DNA of 64,000 bases, taken from positions 682,001-746,000 of the forward strand of contig NZ_CP011868.1 of the NCBI RefSeq assembly GCF_001294645.1. Direction: 5' to 3'. The DNA is from Pseudonocardia sp. HH130629-09. Lineage in GTDB: Bacteria; Actinomycetota; Actinomycetes; Mycobacteriales; Pseudonocardiaceae. Positions within the stretch are counted from its first letter, which is position 1. The number at the start of each line of letters is the position of its first letter. Below are positions 26,196 to 34,412 of this stretch, piece after piece. Position numbers and translations under genes: made by a program. The notes under the pieces were generated by a model, which worked only from the letters and a program-made list of their open reading frames with translations, made no database searches and was not told the origin of the DNA.

Positions 26196-27031
26196 GCCCC
26201 GACCTCGGCACCGACCCCGGCACCGACCCCGGCACCGACCCCGGCACCGGCCCGGACACCGCACCGGTCCTGTCCCGGATCGAGGAGCGCGCCGACGGGC
26301 GCGTCGCCCACCTGACGCTGAACCGGCCGCAGGCCCGCAACGCGATCACCGTCGCGCTGGCCGGCGCCCTGCACGCGTCGCTGGTGGCGGCCGCGGCCGA
26401 GGTCGACGTCGTCGTGGTGCGTGGGGCGGGCGGGCACTTCTGCGCGGGCGGGGGCTTCCACGAGGTCTCCCGACTGCGCGAGGACGGCCCGGAGGCGCTG
26501 CGACCGCTGTTCGAGACCTTCGTCGGTGCGTGCCAGCTGATCGCGGACCTGCCGATCCCGGTCGTCGCCGCCGTGGAGGGCTACGCGATGGCCGGCGGCT
26601 TCGAGCTGGTCCAGTCCGTCGACATCGCGCTCGTCCGCGAGGACGCGGTGCTCGCCGACAACCACGCCAACTTCGGCATGATCCCCGGCGGTGGCGGGTC
26701 GCAGCGGCTGCCCCGCATCGTGGGGACCCCACGCGCACTCGGGCACATCCTGCTCGGCGACCGGCTCTCGGGCCGCGACGCCGTCGACTGGGGGATCGCC
26801 TACGCCTGCGCCCCGGCCGACGGGTTCGAGGCCCTCGTCGAGAACACCGTCGCCAACCTGCTCGGCGAGGACCCCGGCGCGCTGGCCCGGATCAAGCAGC
26901 TCGTGCGCGGCGGGCTGGACGACCCGCTGGGCGACGGCCTGTCCGCCGAGACCGCCGCCACCCTCGCCCACCTGGACGGGGAACGGGCCGGTGCGGGCAT
27001 CGGCCGCTTCACCGGAAGGACACGCACGTGA
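26192..27031 (+). CDS. enoyl-CoA hydratase/isomerase with GTDP-repeat N-terminus
   Basis: 279 residues from a GTG overlapping the preceding stop. After a repetitive start (LGTDPGTDPGTDPGTGPD) comes a crotonase core: VVVRGAGGHFCAGGGFHEV, IPVVAAVEGYAMAGGFELVQSVDIALV, ANFGMIPGGGGSQRLPRIVGTPRALGHILLGDRLSGRDAVDWGIAYAC. The GGGGSQRLPR block is typical of 2-enoyl-CoA hydratases, but the usual first Glu is replaced by Pro/Gly context. A start further in, after the repeat, is possible. Coupled by GTGA to the next hydratase. Confidence 0.87.
   Translation: MSPDLGTDPGTDPGTDPGTGPDTAPVLSRIEERADGRVAHLTLNRPQARNAITVALAGALHASLVAAAAEVDVVVVRGAGGHFCAGGGFHEVSRLREDGPEALRPLFETFVGACQLIADLPIPVVAAVEGYAMAGGFELVQSVDIALVREDAVLADNHANFGMIPGGGGSQRLPRIVGTPRALGHILLGDRLSGRDAVDWGIAYACAPADGFEALVENTVANLLGEDPGALARIKQLVRGGLDDPLGDGLSAETAATLAHLDGERAGAGIGRFTGRTRT
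26207..26254 (+). repeat. 12-bp tandem repeat inside a coding region
   Basis: GGCACCGACCCC occurs three times perfectly and a fourth time degenerately, encoding Gly-Thr-Asp-Pro. Being a multiple of three it changes length without breaking the frame, so strains may differ in copy number. Confidence 0.85.
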
Positions 27032-27828
27032 CCGTCACCGACCAGCTGGTCCTGTTCGACCTCGACGAGGACGGCGTCGGCCGGCTGCGCCTCAACCGCC
27101 CCGAGGCCGCCAACGGCATGAACGTGCCGTTCCTGCGCGCGCTCTACGACGCCGTCATGACCGCCACCGGGCAGGCCGGCCTGCGGGTGCTCCTGCTGAC
27201 CGGCGAGGGCCCGCACTTCTGCGCCGGCGGTGACGTGAAGACCTTCGCCGCCAAGGGTGAGGCGCTCCCGGACTACCTGCGCGAGGCCACCGCCTGGCTG
27301 CAGAACGTCGCGCAGGCCCTGCTGGCGCTGCCCGTCCCGGTGGTCACGGCGGTGCACGGGTTCGCCGCGGGCGGCGGGGGACTGGGCCTGGTGTGTGCCT
27401 CCGACATCGTGCTCGCCGGGGAGTCGGCGAAGTTCATGTCGGGCGCCGCGCGGGTCGCCATGGCACCCGACGCGGGCTCGTCGGTGACGCTGCCCCAGCT
27501 CGTCGGGCTGCGCAAGGCGATGGAGATCCTGCTGCTCAACCCCACGCTGACCGCCGCCGAGGCCGTCGAGATCGGGCTGATCACCCGGGTGGTCGCCGAC
27601 GACGCGCTGCACGACGAGGCGCTCGCCGTCGCCCGCACCCTGGCCGCCGGCGCGCCGCGTGCGCTCGGTGCCGTCAAGCGGCTGGTCTGGTCCGGGCTCG
27701 GCGCCCGGGTCGAGGCCCAGCTGCCGGAGGAGGCCCGCACGGTCTCCGAGCTGTCCGGCACCGCGGACGCCCGCGAGGGGCTCGCCGCCGTGCTCGAACG
27801 GCGCCGGCCCCGGTTCACCGGCCGCTGA
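27028..27828 (+). CDS. enoyl-CoA hydratase/isomerase family protein
   Basis: 266 residues from GTG 27028 (GTGA overlap). Crotonase signature: LRVLLLTGEGPHFCAGGDVKTF, LPVPVVTAVHGFAAGGGGLGLVCASDIVLAG, RVAMAPDAGSSVTLPQLVGLRKAMEILLLNPTLTAAEAVEIGLITRVV. An Asp (APDAGSS) sits where hydratases have the second Glu, a pattern common in isomerases and PaaG-like proteins. Second of two adjacent crotonases, suggesting successive hydration/isomerisation steps in one pathway. Confidence 0.87.
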   Translation: MTVTDQLVLFDLDEDGVGRLRLNRPEAANGMNVPFLRALYDAVMTATGQAGLRVLLLTGEGPHFCAGGDVKTFAAKGEALPDYLREATAWLQNVAQALLALPVPVVTAVHGFAAGGGGLGLVCASDIVLAGESAKFMSGAARVAMAPDAGSSVTLPQLVGLRKAMEILLLNPTLTAAEAVEIGLITRVVADDALHDEALAVARTLAAGAPRALGAVKRLVWSGLGARVEAQLPEEARTVSELSGTADAREGLAAVLERRRPRFTGR

Positions 27829-27867
27829 CGCGGCCGTCCACCCCCACTACGAAGGAGTTCGGCAGGC

Positions 27868-28731
27868 ATGGCAGGAGTCGAGGGACGCGTCGTCGCGATC
27901 ACCGGGGCGGGCAACGGCCTGGGCCGCGAGTACGCGCTGGTGCTGGCGCGGGCGGGCGCGAAGGTCGTCGTCAACGACCTCGGTGGGTCGCGGGACGGCC
28001 GCGGCAGCGGATCGAGCGCCGCGGAAGCCGTCGTCGCCGAGATCCGTGCCGAGGGTGGCGAGGCCACGGCGAACCACGACAGCGTGGCCACGTCCGAGGG
28101 CGGCGCCGCGGTCGTCACGACCGCGCTGGAGGCCTACGGCCGCATCGACGGCGTCGTGGCGAACGCCGGCATCCTGCGGGACAGGTCGTTCCACTCGATG
28201 ACCGACGACGACTGGGACGCCGTGCAGCGCGTGCACCTCTACGGCGCCTACCACGTGACCCACGCGGCCTGGCCGCACCTGCGCGAGCAGGGCCACGGCC
28301 GGGTCGTCGTCGCCACCTCGACCTCGGGGATCTACGGCAACTTCGGGCAGGCCAACTACGGCGCCGCCAAGGGCGGGCTGATCGGGCTCATCAACACCCT
28401 GGCCATCGAGGGCCGCAAGCGCGGCATCACCGCGAACGCGATCGCGCCGATGGCGGCGACCCGGATGACCTCCGACATCGCGCCGCCGGAGGTGCTCGCG
28501 AAGCTCGACCCGGCGCACGTCGCCCCGGTCGTCGGCTACCTGCTGACCGACGAGTGCACCGAGACCGGCAGCGTCCTGGTCGTCGGTGGCGGCGAGGTTC
28601 ACCGCGTCGCGCAGTTCCGCAGCAAGGGCGTGACCTTCGCGGAGGTCCCGACCATCGACCAGGTCGGTGACCGGTTCGCCGAGATCGTCGACCTCGACGG
28701 TGCCGTCGTCGGCACGACCCCGGTCGGGTGA
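27868..28731 (+). CDS. SDR-family 3-hydroxyacyl-CoA dehydrogenase-like protein
   Basis: 287 residues. The beginning VVAITGAGNGLGREYALVLARAGAKVVVNDLGGSRDG matches the peroxisomal multifunctional enzyme type 2 dehydrogenase domain. The catalytic set is Asn in VVANAGIL, Ser in VATSTSGIYGNFGQANYGAAKGG with Tyr-x-x-x-Lys. The C-terminus NAIAPMAATRMTSDIAPPEVLAKLDPAHVAPVVGYLLTDECTETGSV is likewise MFE-2 like. Probably oxidises the 3-hydroxyacyl-CoA made by the hydratases upstream. AAGGAG at 27851 precedes the ATG. Confidence 0.87.
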   Translation: MAGVEGRVVAITGAGNGLGREYALVLARAGAKVVVNDLGGSRDGRGSGSSAAEAVVAEIRAEGGEATANHDSVATSEGGAAVVTTALEAYGRIDGVVANAGILRDRSFHSMTDDDWDAVQRVHLYGAYHVTHAAWPHLREQGHGRVVVATSTSGIYGNFGQANYGAAKGGLIGLINTLAIEGRKRGITANAIAPMAATRMTSDIAPPEVLAKLDPAHVAPVVGYLLTDECTETGSVLVVGGGEVHRVAQFRSKGVTFAEVPTIDQVGDRFAEIVDLDGAVVGTTPVG

Positions 28732-28738
28732 GGCGGCC

Positions 28739-30160
28739 GTGACCGTCACCGACAGCACGTCCCCCGAGGCCACGGACGCCACGGACGCCACGGAGGCCTC
28801 GGACGCCGCGGCCACCGTCGCCTGCCTGCGCCGGACCTTCGAGTCCGGCCGGACCCGGCCGCTCGCCTGGCGGCGCCGCCAGCTGCACGGCATCGAGCGG
28901 CTGGTCGCCGAGCGCGAGCCGGACATCGCCGCCGCGCTCGCGCAGGACCTGGGCCGCCCCGCGCCCTACGCCTGGCTCGGCGACATCGCCTCCACCGCGG
29001 CCGAGGCCGCCTATGCCCGCAAGCACCTCAAGCGCTGGATGCGCCGGCGACGGACGTCGCTGCCGCTGTCCATGCTGCCCGGCCGCGGCTTCTACCAGTA
29101 CGAGCCGCTGGGCACGGTGCTGGTCATCGGGCCGTGGAACTACCCGGTCTACCTGACGCTCGGCCTGCTGGTGGCCGCGGTCGCGGCCGGCAACACCGCG
29201 GTGGTCAAGCCGTCCGAGCACGCCCCGGCCACCTCCGCGCTGATGGCCCGGCTGATCCCGGAGTACCTGGACCCGGACGCGGTCGCCGTGCTGGAGGGCG
29301 ACGCCGCGGTCACCCAGGCCCTGCTCGCGCAGGGCCTGGACCTGGCGTTCTTCACCGGCGGCCCGGGGATCGGCAAGAAGGTGATGGCCGCCGCGGCCGA
29401 GCACCTGACGCCGGTGGTGCTGGAGCTGGGCGGCAAGAGCCCGGTGATCGTGACCACCGATGCCGACATCGACGTCGCGGCCCGCCGGATCGCCTGGGTG
29501 AAGCTGCTGAACTCCGGCCAGACCTGCATCGCACCGGACTACGTGTTGGTCGAGGAGTCGGTGCGGGACCGCCTGGTCGCGGGGATCGTCGCGACCGTGC
29601 GGGAGTTCCGCGCGGGGGAGCCCGCCACCCAGCCGATCGTCGACGACCGGCAGTTCGCCCGGATCGCGGGCCTGCTCGACGACCACGGCGGGACCGTCGC
29701 GCTCGGCGGTGGCACCGACGCGGCCTCGCACGCGATCGAGCCGACCGTGCTGGTCGACCCGTCGCCGGACTCGGCGGTGATGGCCGACGAGATCTTCGGC
29801 CCGATCCTGCCGGTGCTCACCGTGCGCTCCGTCGACGAGGCGCTGCGCTTCGTCAACGACCGCCCGAAGCCGCTGGGCCTGTACCTGTTCACCGGGTCCA
29901 AGGCGGTCAAGGAGCGGGTGCTCACCGGGACGAGCTCGGGCGGCGTGGTGGTCAACCACCTGGCCATGCACTGCCTCGTCCCGCAGCTGCCCTTCGGCGG
30001 TGTGGGCAACAGCGGGATGGGCGCCTACCACGGCGAGTGGGGCTTCCACGCGTTCAGCCACCGCAAGGCGGTGCTGGACAAGCCGGCCAAGCCGGACCCG
30101 TCGCTGATGTACCCGCCCTACACCGACCGGAAGATGGCCCTGCTGCGGAGGTTCTTCTGA
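28739..30160 (+). CDS. aldehyde dehydrogenase (coniferyl aldehyde/class 3 type)
   Basis: 473 residues from GTG 28739. The first 20 residues are an Ala/Thr/Asp-rich stretch. Core motifs: GTVLVIGPWNYPVYLTLGLLVAAVAAGNTAVVKPSEHAPATS (cofactor loop), FFTGGPGIGKKVM, catalytic Glu in VVLELGGKSPVIV, catalytic Cys in LLNSGQTCIAPDYVLV, EIFGPILPV, and the class-3 C-terminus VVNHLAMHCLVPQLPFGGVGNSGMGAYHGEWGFHAFSHRKAVL. Oxidises an aldehyde to the acid. Eight bases separate it from the SDR stop. Confidence 0.92.
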   Translation: MTVTDSTSPEATDATDATEASDAAATVACLRRTFESGRTRPLAWRRRQLHGIERLVAEREPDIAAALAQDLGRPAPYAWLGDIASTAAEAAYARKHLKRWMRRRRTSLPLSMLPGRGFYQYEPLGTVLVIGPWNYPVYLTLGLLVAAVAAGNTAVVKPSEHAPATSALMARLIPEYLDPDAVAVLEGDAAVTQALLAQGLDLAFFTGGPGIGKKVMAAAAEHLTPVVLELGGKSPVIVTTDADIDVAARRIAWVKLLNSGQTCIAPDYVLVEESVRDRLVAGIVATVREFRAGEPATQPIVDDRQFARIAGLLDDHGGTVALGGGTDAASHAIEPTVLVDPSPDSAVMADEIFGPILPVLTVRSVDEALRFVNDRPKPLGLYLFTGSKAVKERVLTGTSSGGVVVNHLAMHCLVPQLPFGGVGNSGMGAYHGEWGFHAFSHRKAVLDKPAKPDPSLMYPPYTDRKMALLRRFF

Positions 30161-30180
30161 CCCGGATCCCCGTCGAGCCC

Positions 30181-30981
30181 GTGCACGTCGGCGGGGTCGG
30201 TACGCCGATGGTCCTGCTGCACGGCGCGACGTCGTCGTGGCGGGCCTGGCGGCCGGTCCTGCCGGCGCTGAAGCGCCACCACCACGTCGTCGCGCCCACG
30301 CTGGCGGGGCACCACGGCGGCCCGGTGCTGTCGGTGGCCCCCGAGAATGTGGTGCCCGCGATCGTCGACGCCGTCGAGGTCGCGCTGGACGAGGCCGGCA
30401 TCGACCGGGCCCACCTGGTGGGCAACTCGCTCGGCGGGTGGGTCGCGCTGGAGCTGGCCCGCCGCGGCCGGTCGCGGTCGGTCGTCGCGCTGTCCCCGGC
30501 CGGGGCGTGGGCGACACCGGCGGACCTCGACCGGCTGCTGCGGCTGTTCCGCATCGGCGGGCGGATCGGGCGGCTGCCGGGCACGGGTGCGGTGCTGCGG
30601 CCGCGTGCGGTGCGCCGCCTGCTGCTGCGGGCGGTCTCCGAGCACCCGGAGGTGCTGTCGCAGGCCGACGTCGGGGAGCTGGTCGAGGACCTGGCGGGCT
30701 GCGCGGTGCTGGCCGACCTGCTCGCCGGGGCCCCGGACTCGGGTGGGCTCGCCCCGTTCACGCCGGAGGGCCCGGTGATGATCGCCTGGGGGGAGCGGGA
30801 CCGGATCCTGCCCTTCCCACGCTACGGCCGTCCGATGGTCGAGGCCGTCCGCGGCGCGCAGCTGGTCCGGGTGCCGGTGGTGGGACACGTGCCGATGGCC
30901 GACGCCCCGGCCCTGGTCTCGTCGCTGATCACCCGGTTCACGGCGCGGGTCGACCGCGACGCGGACCCGGCCGAGCACTGA
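30181..30981 (+). CDS. alpha/beta hydrolase
   Basis: 266 residues from the first GTG in frame; the open frame reaches back to a CTG at 30157 that overlaps the ALDH stop, which could be the true start. Elements: oxyanion MVLLHGATSSW, nucleophile Ser in VGNSLGGWVALELARRG, acid Asp in IAWGERDRILPFPRYG, His in RVPVVGHVPMADAP. No signal peptide. Possibly a C-C or ester hydrolase late in the pathway of this operon; the substrate is unknown. A 13-bp hairpin follows. Confidence 0.85.
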   Translation: MHVGGVGTPMVLLHGATSSWRAWRPVLPALKRHHHVVAPTLAGHHGGPVLSVAPENVVPAIVDAVEVALDEAGIDRAHLVGNSLGGWVALELARRGRSRSVVALSPAGAWATPADLDRLLRLFRIGGRIGRLPGTGAVLRPRAVRRLLLRAVSEHPEVLSQADVGELVEDLAGCAVLADLLAGAPDSGGLAPFTPEGPVMIAWGERDRILPFPRYGRPMVEAVRGAQLVRVPVVGHVPMADAPALVSSLITRFTARVDRDADPAEH

Positions 30982-31026
30982 CGACCCTGAAGGACCCCCG
31001 ACGACCCCGAGCGACGCCGGACGACA

Positions 31027-31066
31027 CCGGCCGGTGGGCACCGCCACCGAGGCGCCCACCGGCCGG
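31027..31066. terminator. terminator of the catabolic operon
   Basis: CCGGCCGGTGGGC and GCCCACCGGCCGG form a perfect 13-bp stem with a 14-base loop, 46 bases after the hydrolase stop. It also lies downstream of the minus-strand SDR remnant. Confidence 0.7.
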
Positions 31067-31073
31067 CCCGGGC

Positions 31074-31193
31074 TCAGATCTCGGGGTCCGGGACCAGCCC
31101 GGCGGCGACGGCGCCGGTGATGCCGCCGTCGGCGGTGATCGTCGAGCCGTTGAGCCAGCGCGAGCCGCGCGACGCCAGGAACACCACGGTGGT
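31074..31193 (-). pseudogene. SDR C-terminal remnant
   Basis: The minus strand encodes TVVFLASRGSRWLNGSTITADGGITGAVAAGLVPDPEI and stop, the last 40 residues of a classical SDR (the WLNGSTITADGG dimer segment). Nothing upstream continues the gene; it changes abruptly into plus-strand coding sequence of an unrelated family. Confidence 0.8.
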
Positions 31194-31195
31194 GC

Positions 31196-31270
31196 GATGT
31201 CGTCGACGACCTGCCCCGCACCGAGACCGGCAAGCTGGTCAAGGGCGAGCTGAAGAAGCGCTACGCCTGA
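31196..31270 (+). pseudogene. acyl-CoA synthetase (AMP-binding) C-terminal remnant
   Basis: The frame reads DVVDDLPRTETGKLVKGELKKRYA and stop. LPRTxTGKLxK is the A10 motif of adenylate-forming ligases, with the catalytic lysine, always near the C-terminus. The preceding 500 residues are absent. It is joined tail-to-tail with the SDR remnant within three bases. Confidence 0.8.
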
Positions 31271-31322
31271 CCCCGTGCCCCCCGGTGCCGTGGCGTCCCG
31301 CGTCGTGGCACCGGGAGGGAGG

Positions 31323-31964
31323 TCACGGCCGCAGCGCGTGTAGCACCATCGACTGGGCGACCGTGATCGTCCGGTCGATGTCGCCCCGCTGCGGGTCCCA
31401 CCACTCGACCGTCCAGTTCAGCGAGCCTATGACGAGCATGCGGCCGATGGACGGTTCCACGTCGTGCCGCAGCTGCCCGGTGGCGCGCAGGTCCTCGACC
31501 AGTCCGCGCCAGATGTCGTGGAACTCCCCGATGTGCACGCGGGCACGGGCCGACAGGTGCTCGGGCAGCTGGTTGGCGTTGCGGACGACCGCCCGGGCGT
31601 AGTCGGACAGCTGCAGCTCGTGCCGGAGCTGCGCCTCCACCGCCGCGGCGATCCGCTCGGCGGGTGGGGTGTCCGGCGGCAGTGCCTCGAGGACCTGGGA
31701 CAGGTGGTCGCGCAGCGAGATCGCGCCCGTCGCGACGACGTCCTCGATCAGGTCCTCACGGGACGGGTAGTAGTAGTAGATCGCCGGCGCCTGGATCTGC
31801 GCGGCCTTCGCGATGTCGGACAGCCGGGTCCCCGCGAAGCCCTTCTCGCTCAGGACCCGCGCCGCGGCGTCCAGCAGGCGGGCACGGGTGCGAGCCGACT
31901 TGGTGTCGGTCGCGTCGGTGTCGTCGGTGGCGGCTGGGGCCACCGCGTTCGTCCTGCGGGCCAC
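31323..31964 (-). CDS. TetR-family regulator
   Basis: 213 residues from GTG 31964. After a 22-residue Thr/Asp-rich extension (APAATDDTDATDTKSA) comes the HTH RARLLDAAARVLSEKGFAGTRLSDIAKAAQIQAPAIYYYYPSREDLIEDVV and a helical ligand domain with HELQLSDYARAVVRNANQLPEHLSARARVHIGEFHDIWRGLV, like KstR2/FadR-type acyl-CoA regulators. It is intact although surrounded on both sides by gene remnants, so it may have lost its targets or act elsewhere. Confidence 0.85.
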   Translation of the reverse strand: MARRTNAVAPAATDDTDATDTKSARTRARLLDAAARVLSEKGFAGTRLSDIAKAAQIQAPAIYYYYPSREDLIEDVVATGAISLRDHLSQVLEALPPDTPPAERIAAAVEAQLRHELQLSDYARAVVRNANQLPEHLSARARVHIGEFHDIWRGLVEDLRATGQLRHDVEPSIGRMLVIGSLNWTVEWWDPQRGDIDRTITVAQSMVLHALRP

Positions 31965-32056
31965 CGGACCAGGATAGGCGGACCGGGGGTCACCAGCCGG
32001 ACACCTGCCCGGCCGTGTCGCTGGTACGCGGGGGTCCGGGTGCCGGCGACCTCTGC

Positions 32057-32165
32057 TCAGGAGCGGTACCGGGAGGCGATGTCCCGCCCGATGATCTCCT
32101 TCATGATCTCGGTCGTGCCGCCGTAGATCGTCTGGATGCGACGGTCGGCGTAGGCCCGCGCGACA
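32057..32165 (-). pseudogene. acyl-CoA dehydrogenase C-terminal remnant
   Basis: The minus strand reads VARAYADRRIQTIYGGTTEIMKEIIGRDIASRYRS and stop: the last 35 residues of an acyl-CoA dehydrogenase, including the IYGGTTEIMKE segment. The gene is cut sharply at about 32165, where plus-strand Mce coding sequence begins. Confidence 0.85.
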
Positions 32166-32166
32166 G

Positions 32167-32710
32167 ACGCAGGTCAACGATCCGGCGTCGTGCACCGAGG
32201 GCTTCGTCGTCGACCGGCGTCCGCCGAACGACAGCTCGCCGGCCCGGCCGCCGAGCGACGTGCGCTGCAAGGACGCCGACCCGCTCAAGGCGGCCCGTGG
32301 CGGCAAAGCCTACGCCTGCCCGCCCGGCGCGCCGGTCCCCGGCGGTCGGGGCCCGGGGCGCCCGGTCCTGCGGCCTGGACTTCCAGAGCCCCGAGGAGGC
32401 CGAGGCCGCGCGTCGGGCGGCGATCGACACCCAGATGGAGGCCGCCGGTACGCCAGACCACGAGCACCGCGGACAACCTGCTGCGTTCGGACAGGCTGCC
32501 CAGCAGCGGCCCGAACACCGACCCGGAGGAGAACCAGCCCTGTGCCCCGGGGGAGCAGGGCTACCTGCCCTCCGACGCCGTCGCGCTGGACGGGATCTTC
32601 CTGCCGCCGGGCAGCACTACCCCGGTCGTCGACGGGAACCAGGTCCCGTCGACGGACACCGGGTGGCAGGGCATCGTGCTGGACCCGCTCGGCGCCACCG
32701 CTCCGGCCGG
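32167..32710 (+). pseudogene. Mce-family protein, C-terminal remnant with frameshifts
   Basis: Plus-strand pieces in three frames read TQVNDPASCTEGFVVDRRPPNDSS ... DVRCKDADPLKAARGGKAYACPPGAPVPGG, then SCGLDFQSPEEAEAARRAAIDTQMEAAG, then RQTTSTADNLLRSDRLPSSGPNTDPEENQPCAPGEQGYLPSDAVALDGIFLPPGS ... DTGWQGIVLDPLG. The CTEGF...RC pattern and the W-x-x-I-L-x-PL ending are characteristic of the C-terminal regions of Mce proteins, the cell-wall-side lipid-transfer subunits. The MlaD domain is lost. Confidence 0.6.
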
Positions 32711-32716
32711 AGCGGG

Positions 32717-33264
32717 CGGACGAGCGCCCCGGCCGAGGTCCCCGAGGTCGCCGCCGTCGACACGCTCGACACGGACTGCACTGCGCCCCGGCGGCGACGC
32801 CTGCCCGCGGGAGCGCTGCTGCCGGCCGGACTGGTCGTGGTCGTGGCGGTGCTGGTCACCGTGCTGGCCGTCCGGCGGGCACCGGCAGCGGGAGACGACG
32901 AGCCGGCCCTGGTGGCCGCCCGCCAGACGGTGACCGACCTGCTCACCATCGGCCCGGCGGCCGCGCAGGACACCCTCGCGCGACTCACCGCCGGATCGAC
33001 GGGGGAGTTCGCGTGCCAGCTCGCGGGCCGGTCCGCCGGCTTCGTCGGCGCGATCCGGGACGCCGAGGTCACCTCGACCGGATCGGTCGTCGCGGCCGGT
33101 GTCGCCGAGCACGGGCCGGGGCGGGCGGTGGTGCTCGTGTCCGCGAACTCGACGGTGCGCAACACCCAGTCCCCCAGGGTGAACCCCGCCGGTACCGGAC
33201 TCGACTGACCGTGCAGGAGGAGGACGGACGATGGCTGGTCTCCCGACTGGAGTTCGTGCCGTGA
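32717..33264 (+). pseudogene. Mce-associated membrane protein 1, frameshifted
   Basis: One TM helix after a basic cluster (RRRRLPAGALLPAGLVVVVAVLVTVLAVRRA) and the Mam soft domain (ARQTVTDLLTIGPAAAQDTLARLTAGSTGEFACQLAGRSAGFVGAIRDAEVTSTGSVVAAGVAEHGPGRAVVLVSANSTVRNTQ). In the CCCCC run near 33170 the frame changes and the proper end TVQEEDGRWLVSRLEFVP is in another frame. No clear start codon precedes the TM segment. Mam proteins stabilise Mce complexes in the membrane. Confidence 0.65.
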
Positions 33265-33318
33265 GGCCGGTCGGCGACGACGGCGGGTCCGTCCCACCGG
33301 ATCGACGAGCGGACCGGC

Positions 33319-33852
33319 GTGGGCACCGGGGACACCGAGGACCGGGGCGCGACCGGCGGCGCCGCCCACCCGGCTCGATCCCGGCGGCGCATGCTGGTCA
33401 TCGGGTTGACCGCCGTGGCGGCGGTGCTGGCCGTCGTCGCGGGGGTGCCCGGGGCGATGCTCGCCTCGGGTGGCGCCGAGGAGGGGACCCGGGCCGACGT
33501 GCTGGCCGCGACCACGACGCAGCTGCAGACCCTGCTGTCCTACGACGGCACCAAGCTCGACGCGGCCGCCAGGGTCGTCGACGAGGCGACGACCGGTAGC
33601 TTCCACGACGACTACGAGCGGCTCTTCGACGAGTCGGTCCGCCCGAACGCGGAGCGGTTGAAGGCACGCACGCTGGCCCGCGTGGTCGGGGCAGCGTGGA
33701 TCGGTTCCGAGGGCGGCGACGCGAAGGTGCTCGCCTTCGTCAACCGGAGCACGACGACCGACCAGGGGGAGCGGGTGGACACCGTGGCGGCGACCCTGAC
33801 GATGCGCGAGGTCGACGGCCGATGGCTGATCGCCGGTCTGGACCAGGCGTGA
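33319..33852 (+). CDS. Mce-associated membrane protein 2
   Basis: 177 residues from GTG 33319; a GTG at 33261 overlapping the previous stop is out of frame, so the N-terminus is uncertain. A basic stretch and TM helix (RSRRRMLVIGLTAVAAVLAVVAGVPGAMLA) precede the Mam domain (LAATTTQLQTLLSYDGTKLDAAARVVDEATTGSFHDDYERLFDESVRPNAERLKARTLARVVGAAWIG ... VDGRWLIAGLDQA). Overlaps the next gene by GTGA. Confidence 0.75.
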   Translation: MGTGDTEDRGATGGAAHPARSRRRMLVIGLTAVAAVLAVVAGVPGAMLASGGAEEGTRADVLAATTTQLQTLLSYDGTKLDAAARVVDEATTGSFHDDYERLFDESVRPNAERLKARTLARVVGAAWIGSEGGDAKVLAFVNRSTTTDQGERVDTVAATLTMREVDGRWLIAGLDQA

Positions 33853-34412
33853 CGGCGGGCGAGCGGACGGACCGCACCGAGGCGGCCACCGGGTCCACCA
33901 CGGGGCCCGACACCACGGCGTCCCACACGGGGCGGCGGGGCCTCCTGCTCCCGGCGGCAGCCGTCCTGCTGCTCCTGCTGGCCCTCACTGGTGCGGTCCT
34001 CGTCGGACTGGGCTGGGTGTCCACCAGCCGCGCCGAGGCCGACCGGCGGGAGATCACCGACGTGTCGACCCGCGTCGTGAACGACTTCATCAGCATCGGT
34101 GGCGACAACGCCCGCCGGCGCAGCGAGGACCTGTTCGCCGTCGCCGCGGAGCCGTTCCGCACCGAGCTCGGCCGCTTCTCCGAGGTGTTCGGGAAGATCC
34201 TGGTGGAGGGGAAGGTGTCGACCGAGGGACGCATCGACGCCGTCGGGATCGAGCGGGCCGACGACGACACCGCCGTCGTGCTGGTCAGCGCGAGCACCAC
34301 CGTCCGCAACTCCGAGATCCCCGACGGTGCGAAGCGGGACTTCCGGATGCTGCTGACGCTCGCCCACCAGGAGGGCTCGTGGAAGGTCTCGACCGTGGAG
34401 GTCGCACCGTGA
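33849..34412 (+). CDS. Mce-associated membrane protein 3
   Basis: 187 residues from GTG 33849. A Thr-rich cytoplasmic start, one TM helix (GLLLPAAAVLLLLLALTGAVLVGLGWV), then the Mam domain (VSTRVVNDFISIGGDNARRRSEDLFAVAAEPFRTELGRFSEVFGKILVEGKVSTEGRIDAVGIE ... EGSWKVSTVEVAP). It looks intact and is coupled by GTGA on both sides. Confidence 0.8.
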   Translation: MTAGERTDRTEAATGSTTGPDTTASHTGRRGLLLPAAAVLLLLLALTGAVLVGLGWVSTSRAEADRREITDVSTRVVNDFISIGGDNARRRSEDLFAVAAEPFRTELGRFSEVFGKILVEGKVSTEGRIDAVGIERADDDTAVVLVSASTTVRNSEIPDGAKRDFRMLLTLAHQEGSWKVSTVEVAP

